Positions 56,310 through 64,000 of a stretch of DNA of 64,000 bases are shown here, one piece after another. Numbering within the stretch: the first letter of the stretch is position 1; each line of letters starts with the position of its first letter. Below the pieces are notes generated by a model. It worked only from the letters and a program-made list of their open reading frames with translations, did not search any database and was not told the origin of the DNA. The stretch spans positions 5,944,087-6,008,086 of the forward strand of contig CM073591.1 in assembly GCA_037074705.1 (NCBI GenBank). The letters are read 5' to 3'. The DNA is from Zhengitettix transpicula. Its lineage: Eukaryota; Arthropoda; Insecta; Orthoptera; Tetrigidae. Made by a program: the position numbers and the translations under genes.

Positions 56310-59176
56310 GTAGATAGATACTACATATGTCTGTGTGTGTTTGAAGACAGTGCACTACTGACTTCCAAGTGACATGTAAGCCGGTTCAAACTCCACTTGT
56401 TGTCTAGTGTATTACGTATTGTTTTTTTTTGTTCTTCTTAGAAGCATTTGTTCCTTTGTGTAATATGAAATGGAAAAATTAATAATTTTGATGGCGAGTG
56501 CGAGTTAATGGTTTTTGTGGCCACCGTTTGGATTACCTACCCACTACCTAGCTGGAAGCTGTGAGTACACACGTGACCTGATCCTCTGCCCGACCAGTGA
56601 GTACGCCACCACCCACCACCTCCCCACGTCGCTGCTGTGTGGAACCAGCCTTATTTATCTGCTCTATTTACCCCAGAGGAGGAGAGATGGTCGCTCTCCC
56701 TCGTCGCGAGGGAAACGCAAAAAAGAGAGAGAGACCACGCAGGACGCTACGTGGAGAAAAGCAACCTTTCGGTCTCATTCTCTTGAGCGACCTCCAGCAG
56801 ATAGACAGACAGGCACCTCGCAGGTGACCTCTTACGAGTCCTTTTCCCGTCTCCTCCGTAAAAACACTACAATTATTTTTCCTCGGAACGAAGGACGCGG
56901 CTTTTTCGGTGTTTCTCTTTTAAGTTGACGTGTGTTGCAAGCAATGTTTTCAATGTGTGTCGTCTAGAAAACCTTATCTCACGAAACCATCGTCACTTAT
57001 CAGAGGAAAATAAAAAAAAACACCGGCGTTTTTATCGCCTGAAGTGCGCTGCTATCGCGTTGCAAGGTGTCCTGAAGGCTATCGCGAATTCTGCTCGTAA
57101 TATTATCTCGCAATTTACAGAGAAATAGTTATAGGTCGCGAACGAAACCGTTCCGTTTCTCCTCGCAACAGTGAAGCCTACAACGGCGTTCGTTCACGGT
57201 CATCGCCGCGGCCGCCGCCTCATAACCTTACCTGCTTCGGAAAAATTTAGATTACGGTACCCCCACCCTGCCCCTGCTCGCTAATAACTCATAATTACTA
57301 CGGGCAAATAAATAAATACATTAATTGCGCACTGAATAAATGACTTTGTTTTTCCTTTATTATCCGTCCTGTGTACGAGATGATGGAAGGAACGTGGTAC
57401 CGAAACGTTCCAGTCAGCGGACATCGAACCACGATGGCCTTTCTTTTTTTCATAATGAAAATACATTCCATTTTAAATATCCCTCGCGCCTATAGGTCGG
57501 ATATGTATATATCAAACGTAAACTGAATTGCTTTTTCTCCCCACACTCGATGATCCCCAATTTTCTCGTAGCAACTCGACAAGCGCGAGGCACGTCTCAG
57601 TGTGTATCAAGTGGCGATGATCGCCTATAACAACACCGACGACATTTTGTTTGCTCTATGTTCTTTCACTTATGACTTGTCAAATTAGTGTCATGGGAGG
57701 ATTGGAGAGTGTGCGAGGTGGGAGTGAGGGGGGGGGGGAGGTTGTCGTTTACTTCTTCCAAGGCTGTGGAAGAGAGAGAAAGAGAGATCTTGTGCACTTC
57801 TTTTGCATGAGATCAGCTTTTGCGCCCCATAGCCTGGAAATTTGCCAGGGGCAAGACCACTACCAAATAAAAATAAACCTGTGGCCACAAATATTTCAAA
57901 CTGTCACTTTGCCAATATTAAAGCAAGAGATAATCATCTAAATATAAGTCAGACAAAATACCTCCTTTTTTTCTGTATGTGTTGTGCTAAACTTTTTGTT
58001 TCCTTTTTTTCTTAATACAATATATTATAATTTTTGTCTATCATTGTCTTGCATGGATGCATCTTATATTATGTTTGAGTTGCTTGTGCTGTTTACCTTT
58101 TAAATGTGTTTGACATCAGTAGCTATTTTTTTTAAATGTATATATTATAATGTTTTACTGTAAAGCAATAGAAAAACTAAAAATAGGTGATCCAAGATAC
58201 TTTCTGATGAGTTGTCATCTGCACTTGCTTGCATGGACACATCTAGATGATATTTCTGTTTATGTATGTGTTGTGATTTGCTTTTACTGTTCATACTTAC
58301 TCAGTAAGAAAACTCTTGAAGAAATATACCCCAAACAGAATTATTTTCCTGTGGTTCTGAATTTCATCGTGTCGATTAAAAGAGAGATTTCAATTCGATT
58401 ATGATTTACTTGAAATGGTGACTTTATTATTGTTTGCCTTATCATTTACTTCCATTGAAAATCTGTAAAACTGTTTCTGTTATCCGATAACCAACTTACG
58501 TCCGTTAAATTTGGATTCAAATACACATGTTGCTGAAAATCTTCAATTGTTGACTTTGTTAGTCTTTACTTCTGTATTTGAGTGACTTTGTTTACAAATA
58601 TCTCCCCAATGAAACTGATCATAGTTTCCTGTCCCAGATTTACATGTCAATCTACAAATTTAATTATTGGTTTGCCTTTATGTACCTGTTGGTTCTTTTC
58701 AGATGATTCAGGAAATTATCCCAGATTTTATGTTGAAAAGCATACTCACATCTCAAGTTATCTGTACAATTTTCAGTTAAAGGACAAACCTAGATGGATC
58801 TCAGTGTCAATTTTGTGGTGCTCTCCTTCTGTCACCTTCCACATTACTCAATGCAGCAGTTTCAACACACTTGGTGCACGTCACTATCAAACAATCGGTA
58901 CATTCTTCGGGATACCAAAATTATCTCACATTTTGTGGGCAGTGTGATTTTGTGTCGAGTAAAAACGGTGCTGACCGTGTCCAGAAAGGCCAACGTTACC
59001 GTTCAGAGTGAACGATGTAGGAGAGTCCACCCACATGATGAAAAGTACCTGTTGACTGTGGCCAGTGTGTTCATAATTTCCACCTTATCAGAAAGGGAGA
59101 GGTGTGGTTTATAAGGTACAGTAAAAGTGTGACTGACGAGGGGACTGTGAATCTAAAGTGGGGGCTCCTGTTGCAG
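56310..59176 (+). other. Candidate intron, repeat-free
   Basis: If the two exons are joined this is a 2.9-kb intron. It lacks R1, R2 and fold-back units, and from 57.6 kb it is T-rich with low CpG. Short frames (56515-56928, 58582-58947) have no recognised domain. Confidence 0.35.
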
Positions 59177-59344
59177 GGAGTGGTCGCCAGGGGGCACCAC
59201 ACAGCAACAGTTGTCTGTGGTGACCACAGTTTGGGGTGTCACAACCTCCACACAATCGGGTCCTCAGCAGCAAGGAGGAACTGGCTACACACAGGGCAAG
59301 CAAGCTCAAGCCTACACTGGTGGCTACCCACGCCAGCAACCAGG
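59177..59344 (+). CDS. Candidate internal exon, Q/G/T/Y-rich
   Basis: A pyrimidine-containing acceptor 'ctcctgttgcag' precedes 59177, and a strong donor GTGAGT follows at 59345. The exon is 168 bp, open in the phase-2 frame and symmetric (2-2). It encodes 56 residues rich in Gln, Gly, Thr and Tyr: 'EWSPGGTTQQQLSVVTTVWG', then 'GPQQQGGTGYTQGKQAQAY', then 'TGGYPRQQPG'. Such Q/G/Y-rich low-complexity segments are typical of RNA-binding or nuclear proteins, but no domain is present to name the gene. Alternative: an unexpressed open stretch. The good splice sites on both sides favour a real exon. Confidence 0.5.
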
Positions 59345-60890
59345 GTGAGTTTCCCACGGTCAAACTTTAGTTTAGTTTAGTCGTAGAGAGCCACACAGCG
59401 TTTCACGTCTCACAGGTAAGGGTCGAAGTAAACGTACGTCTCGGTCTCCCGGCTTCGTTCACATCTTCTTAGTATACTGTCTGGTCCGAATGGAAATAAG
59501 ATGTTTCTTCTCAACAATTACGTTACAGACATTTTTAATTCGCACGATGAGCAGACTTTTTGAAAGGCTTCGGTCATTTCTGTCTCTGTCCCAGAAAATG
59601 GAATATTTTGTATTTGCCCTTTGTTTTCATTCTTCATGGTGTGCCACCGCAACTAAACATACGATGACAAGAAGTAAGCTTGGTTAAATTTGATAATTTA
59701 GAACACTTTTTTAAATTATTATGTAGAGGACCAACAAATTTGTAATGAAGGTAGTAGATATATTACCACTACAGGAAATAATGGGTGTAGTTTATATATT
59801 TTTTTGATATTGTAGTTGCACACTTAAAATATATTTTTTTAATGTAGTATTTTTTATTCTAGCTGTGTCTTACTGGTTAGCAATGCTTGTTTTAATGTCT
59901 TATTTTTTTATTATATTTTTCCCCTGAAAACTTGCTTGAGTGTTTTGACTGTTATTACACACATTCTCTTCTCACTCTCTTGTAAGTACAGTGTGTTACG
60001 TCACTTGATACAGCCAGGTAAGGCGTCGGTCAACTCATCGTCACAAATGTTGCAACAGTTAAGTGATGGTTCCTGTCCAGCAACTTTGCTTTTGTATGTC
60101 ACATTTAATGGCCACCTTGTGCGAATCCACCAGTGCAGGTTTAGTGTAGAAGTAAATATTGCTTGGAAAGATTGCTGTGTGGCTGGCAAAGGTTAATGAA
60201 TTCAGTAGGGTAGCCACTTAAGTTAGAATCTTTGGAAAGAGATGAATTTCGGTTCGATATAATTATAATCTCTGGCTTCCTGCGCCGAGGAAGCTTCTTC
60301 GCGCTGCTTCTATTCTTGGAATGGCAGTTTTTTCTCCTACGAAAGTCAAAGTGGCGTCCGTTACTTCCGGTGGCGCGTCGACTCTGGCGATAAAAATAAT
60401 CTGCGTGCATTCGGCCATTATGCTCTATTTTCCCGTCGACCTGTGCGAGTGCGCGAAGCGTGTCCGCGTGCCAAAGACGAAGCTGCTCTAATTCGCCACC
60501 GCCGGCGGGGCGGCAGCACTGCGGCGACAAGCTTGCACTCGGATCATTTTATTTATATTTAAACGTATTCGTGCCAGGGTCTCCTCCTCCTAGGTCGGAA
60601 ATTAGTTTGCGTTCAAAATATGGCAACGCTGTCGACGACGTTGCGTCGTAACTGAATTTTTTTTTTTTCCTCGAGAGAGATTTACGTCTGGTTTCTTCTG
60701 CTTCGTCCCAGTCGAAACGAATTTAACCCATCCAAGGTGATGTTTACTTTATTTTTATTTTTTCTAAGGAGGCGTCTCCTGTGCGTTTAAAATTACTAGG
60801 CGCGACTCGGAGTTTTAACTCCATGAAAACGTTTAACGGTAACTTATTTTTCTGCGGAGTAAACGTCGGGATGTAATAAGAAAGACGGAG
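59345..60890. other. Unassigned; possible further intron and a CpG-rich patch
   Basis: A small splice-site pair (acceptor before 59990, donor GTAAGG near 60016) could mark a 26-nt micro-exon, but this is speculative. Bases 60280-60650 are CpG-rich and might be a promoter region. No protein is recognised. Confidence 0.35.
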
Positions 60891-60923
60891 GAAAGAAGTG
60901 ATGACATAAATACCTCGCTGCGA

Positions 60924-60954
60924 CGTTTCTGGAAGTCTTTGTTCCCTTCTTCAG
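60924..60954 (-). ncRNA. Hammerhead-like motif (N7=A), left arm
   Basis: On the minus strand: CTGAAGA, AG, GGAA-CAAAGAC-TTCC, A, GAAAC, GTCGCA. Outer end 'aagtgatgacataaatacc' at 60897-60915. Confidence 0.4.
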
Positions 60955-61066
60955 GTGCAGAAAAAACGCAAGCCTTGGCTTTTGAGTTGTTGTTTTTTTC
61001 CCCCCAGTCGACTCGTGCAGTTGTGTCGCTCGCTCCAGCCACTTGTGTGCTTTTTTTTTTCTGCAC

Positions 61067-61100
61067 CTGAGGGAAGGAACAAGGCTCCCACATTCGTTGC
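61067..61100 (+). ncRNA. Hammerhead-like motif, right arm, decayed
   Basis: CTGAGGG, AA, GGAAC-AAG-GCTCC, then ACATTCG in place of GAAAC. It forms the inverted partner of 60924-60954, with shared inner sequence 'gtgcagttgtgtcgct'. Confidence 0.3.
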
Positions 61101-61321
61101 AGCACGTCGTCACCTCCTTTGTCTGCCTTATTATTAGTTTTCAATCGGACGTAAATTTTTCATTTTAACAAATTTATTCCAAAGTATTTGACGGCTTCCA
61201 CAACAGCCTTTGAAGAAGAAGTAGTGGGACAAAAGACCACAGAGTAAATTCCTCGGCGTTATCAAGTATTGACTGCATATAAACGAATTAATCATTATCT
61301 TCGTTTTAATTTTATTTTTTA

Positions 61322-61460
61322 GAGAACACGAGGCTAATCCACGTTTAATAGCACACGGAAGTGTTAAGCAGCCGGTCTTTAGTTTAAGGATCCTACCCGG
61401 CAACGCGAGTAAAACTGATGCAGGACGAAGCCCCCCTAGAAAACCTGCATGAGGTGGGAC
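61322..61460 (-). repeat. R1 fragment, diverged
   Basis: 'cacgaggctaatccac', 'tttaaggatcctacccggc' and 'aaaacctgcatgaggtggg'; the middle is deleted. Confidence 0.65.
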
Positions 61461-61498
61461 GGGCGTGCTTTGTGACATAGGTTTTGTCTCGGGGGCCC

Positions 61499-61521
61499 GA
61501 CCCGCCCGCCCGCCCGCCCGC
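61499..61521 (-). other. (GGGC)n quadruplex motif
   Basis: CCCGCCCGCCCGCCCGCCCG on the plus strand gives five GGG runs with one-base loops on the minus strand, a strong G-quadruplex sequence. Confidence 0.7.
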
Positions 61522-61529
61522 AGCCCAGC

Positions 61530-62321
61530 AGCTGCACACTTCACTTCGCATATAAAAAAACAAACAAGAAGTAATTGGGAAAATTGTCGTTCCGCGTCGT
61601 CTCCTCAATCAATCAAAAAAAATTTTATTCATTTGCATTTCGTCTAGAAAACATAAAAATGTCTGCATAAGAGGAGTTAATTTTGTGTTGTTTAAGTCAG
61701 GCTGCAATTCCCCCTCCAGATGTGAGGCCACACATTCAGCACAATCATGATAATAACCTGAGTTGCAAATGGTATTTTTTTTGTTTCAAAGATGACATAA
61801 AGCAAAGTCGTGCAGTGACGTTGTGCGTTCTCTCTGGGGCCGGGCTGAACCGAGTAGGTCCACGCTCCCGGCTCCTTCAAGACGAGCATTTTTCTTTTCG
61901 GACAATATCGGAGCGTTAACAGGACCAGTCAACAAATATATAATATCAATGATTTACTTGAATTGTTGTAACGTGTGCAAAGTTTGGAGCCCCGCCGCCA
62001 GAGCGCTCCAGCAGCGCAAGTGTTTTTCTTTTTTGGCGAATTTTGGTTGATTGTGACTCCGCGTGTTTGTGGCGCCACACGGGAAGAAAATTAAATAAGC
62101 GCGATGTAACTGGGATGGCGACTAATAACGAGACTTGTGAATGTGAAAAATTTTCGTTTTTACTTGTTGCAATGTTTTACTGACAGGATCTGCTGCGTGC
62201 GAACTGGAGTACAGCGAGCTCTCGTAAGACAACGATGCATTGAAGTTTATACAAGGTTCTGAGGATGACTTCCGCGGCGACAGAGTTGCTCTGTTCTTCT
62301 TCTGCTTCCTCTCCGCCACAG
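61530..62321. other. Unassigned
   Basis: No gene is recognised. Confidence 0.5.
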
Positions 62322-62669
62322 ATACGGGGTGAGGAATCAGCGATGCTAGTAGCTGGGGGTTGAGGAGTCAGCGATGCTGGTCGCTGCGGGATGAGTCAGC
62401 GATGCTAGTAGCTGCGGGGTGAAGAGTCAGAGATGCTAGTAGCTGTGGGATGAGTAGTCAGCAATGCTGGTAACTGATGAATCAGCGATGCTAGTAGCTG
62501 GGGGTTGAGGAGTCAGCGATGCTGGTAGCTGCGGGATGAGTCAGCGATGCTAGTAGCTGTGGGGTGAGGAGTCAGCGATGCTAGTAGCTGTGGGGTGAGG
62601 AATCAGCGATGCTAGTAGCTGCGGGGTGAGGAGTCAGCGATGCTGGTAGGAGGATCGCCGATGCTGGCA
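62322..62669. repeat. 31-bp minisatellite with AP-1-like sites
   Basis: About 11-12 units of 28-33 bp: 'tgaggagtcagcgatgct', 'agtagctgcgggg'. Several units read ATGAGTCAGC, an AP-1/Maf-type site (TGAGTCA); others have GGAGTCAGC. It lies about 350 bp upstream of the candidate exon at 63015. Confidence 0.95.
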
Positions 62670-63014
62670 GACGATCGACGAGAAGAGGCTTCGAAGACGC
62701 CAGCACCTAATAGATTACGTGTATGAGTTGACGGTAATCCCGTCTGCCAGTCTGTGTGCAGCAACGCTTGTCTCATCTCGCTTGCATAATTTAATTACTT
62801 TGATTAAGGCGGCAGAAGTCGAACGCCGGACTCTTTGCTGTGCAGTGTTTCCTATTTGATTGTAGAGAGGGTTGTTTGGACAGGCGTGGCGTAGTTCCAC
62901 TTGTTGCCAGTGCTGGAGCAGCTTAGGGATGTGTTAAAAATATACCGAAATTACGGGGGTAGCGGAAGAAGCTGAAGAGCACGAGTCGAGCGCTCCGGAT
63001 ATTTGGGAAGCAAC
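62670..63014. other. Possible 5' flank or leader of the 63015 exon
   Basis: No clear TATA box or repeat; a short minus-strand frame is not supported. Confidence 0.4.
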
Positions 63015-63145
63015 ATGGCGACCGCGCGCAGTGGCGACAACGTGAATGGAGGCTCCGCGGCGACGTACGGGAAGAAGAAGAAGTGCAGAGTGTGGCAGCT
63101 GTGCTGGAGCCGCGCGGAGGGGAGGATCCTAACTGTTAAAGGGGA
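63015..63145 (+). CDS. Candidate first coding exon
   Basis: An ATG in good context (CAACATGGCG) opens a CpG-rich frame. It reads 'MATARSGDNVNGGSAATYG', then 'KKKKCRVWQLCWSRAEGR', then 'ILTVKG', and meets the donor GA|GTGAGT at 63146. Unspliced, the frame would stop 4 bases later, so splicing is required for a longer product. The poly-Lys stretch is basic; no domain can be recognised in 43 residues. CpG density and the Kozak-like start fit a gene start, but the ATGGCG can also be a YY1-like site. The next exon is outside the window or unseen. Confidence 0.35.
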
Positions 63146-63149
63146 GTGA

Positions 63150-63989
63150 GTGCATTGTGCGAGCCCAGGCATTCCTGCAGCGCCTTTCATTCTCCCGGCC
63201 TCATCTAGAAATATAAAATAAAATCGACGCTGCGTTTTTTCAAAAAAATATCTTAGTTATAGGAGAGAAATTAATCTCCCGTCATTGAACCCGAGTGTTA
63301 GCCGTGGAGTGATCCTGGACCTCTGTAGGTGGGACGTTACCAAGACCTGGACGCGCTGTTTCTATACGCTTGTTACTAAACTTGGAAGTAAAACAGAAAG
63401 ATATAACAAATCCGTTCTTAAAATTATAAAAGTTAGCTAAATAAATAGGCAAATAACAGAGAAAAATAAGGGGTTTGTTTGTCATCACATGGGTTGCTAA
63501 TCTACGATCTACTGTGAACAGACGCAGACCCGAGCGAGTGGCGACGTGGTTGAGTAGCGTCTCAGACCAGAGAGTCTGCTTTCATATGCAAGCAGAGACC
63601 AGGCTACGAACTTTTCTTTTGAATCGTAAGTCAGAGGTTCCCATGACCCCCACCCACTGTGTGACATACAGGTATTCTTTCTTAATTAAAAAATTGAATT
63701 ATTTCCTGAAGCAGCCTCGTGTGTCGCGGATCTCGTATGGTAATAATTTATTTTAATGTGAGGTCGCTTTTGTGTGAAAGTAGGTTGTTGTCACTGTACG
63801 TGCTACTCCTTCACTAGGCACAGGACCAACACTCCCAAGTGCGTCGCTGTGGAAAGCAAAGAAGTTACCAGACGCTTATAATCATTGAGATACCAACAAT
63901 TTATTCTTCTTCTGATTTACGACTGAATAGAAATTAATAATAACAAAGATACAGACAAAATAAGTGATGATGTAAATAACTCACGACGA
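63150..63989. other. Unassigned; fold-back outer end from about 63935
   Basis: Bases 63935-63989 hold the family outer end 'cagacaaaataagtgatga'. The rest shows no recognised feature. Confidence 0.5.
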
Positions 63990-64000
63990 CGTTTCTGGGG
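63990..64000 (-). ncRNA. Hammerhead-like motif, cut by window end
   Basis: 'cgtttctgggg' is the inverse of CCCCAGAAACG, the GAAAC side of a motif whose core lies beyond the window. Confidence 0.4.

Noticed and set aside
57376..57410. Another hammerhead-like motif (GATGATGG...CCGAAACGTT)
   Set aside because: The first core block does not match CTGANGA and the hairpin is uncertain.
59990..60015. 26-nt micro-exon between a TACAG acceptor and a GTAAGG donor
   Set aside because: Splice-like sites alone are too common; no peptide evidence.

Overview
This window is repeat-dense metazoan nuclear DNA, most likely arthropod. There is no operon-like layout, no ribosome-binding sites and no dense coding. 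Instead there are degraded mariner transposases, a LINE reverse-transcriptase remnant, solo LTRs, many interspersed repeats, long microsatellites and minisatellites. The phylum is inferred from repeat character only; the species cannot be named from sequence alone. Almost every long open frame is a by-product of a repeat.

Layout. 0-10 kb: fragments of two interspersed families and a LINE relic. R1 is SINE-like, with an A-rich 3' end. R2 has termini containing CGGCGTTGCCCGGG. A 0.8-kb block is duplicated at 1.0 and 9.4 kb. 10-13 kb: two fold-back elements, then a 1.25-kb minisatellite with about 26 copies of the palindrome TGACGTCA. 13-19 kb: mostly unassigned. 19.9-22.3 kb: a train of elements (a mariner copy and three LTR-like elements) separated only by (TA)n tracts. 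23-29 kb: an inverted LTR pair, R1 and R2 copies, a second mariner relic and a fold-back element. 29.4-30.6 kb: a tRNA-like SINE head running into 1.1 kb of (TATC)n. 31-46 kb: two large fold-back elements, many R1 copies, nested R2 copies, a 46-bp minisatellite (43.7-44.4 kb) and a full-length R2 with inverted ends. 48.6-49.8 kb: LTRs plus perfect hairpins built on an LTR primer-binding-site sequence. 50.7-53.4 kb: six R1 segments. 56-60 kb: the least repetitive stretch, with two phase-compatible candidate exons. 62.3-62.7 kb: a 31-bp minisatellite. 63.0 kb: a possible first exon.

Most notable signal. A short motif recurs about 20 times on both strands: CTGANGA, a small hairpin, then GAAAC. 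In 16 exact copies of the first block only position N varies, and all four bases occur there. The hairpin shows compensatory changes. Several copies continue as AC-NNN-GU-C. This is the layout of a minimal type I hammerhead ribozyme, a motif known from Penelope-like retroelements. Six times the motifs form divergent pairs inside inverted repeats. No protein-coding Penelope-like element is visible, so these look like short non-autonomous derivatives. Ribozyme activity is inference, and a convincing stem I is visible in only one copy.
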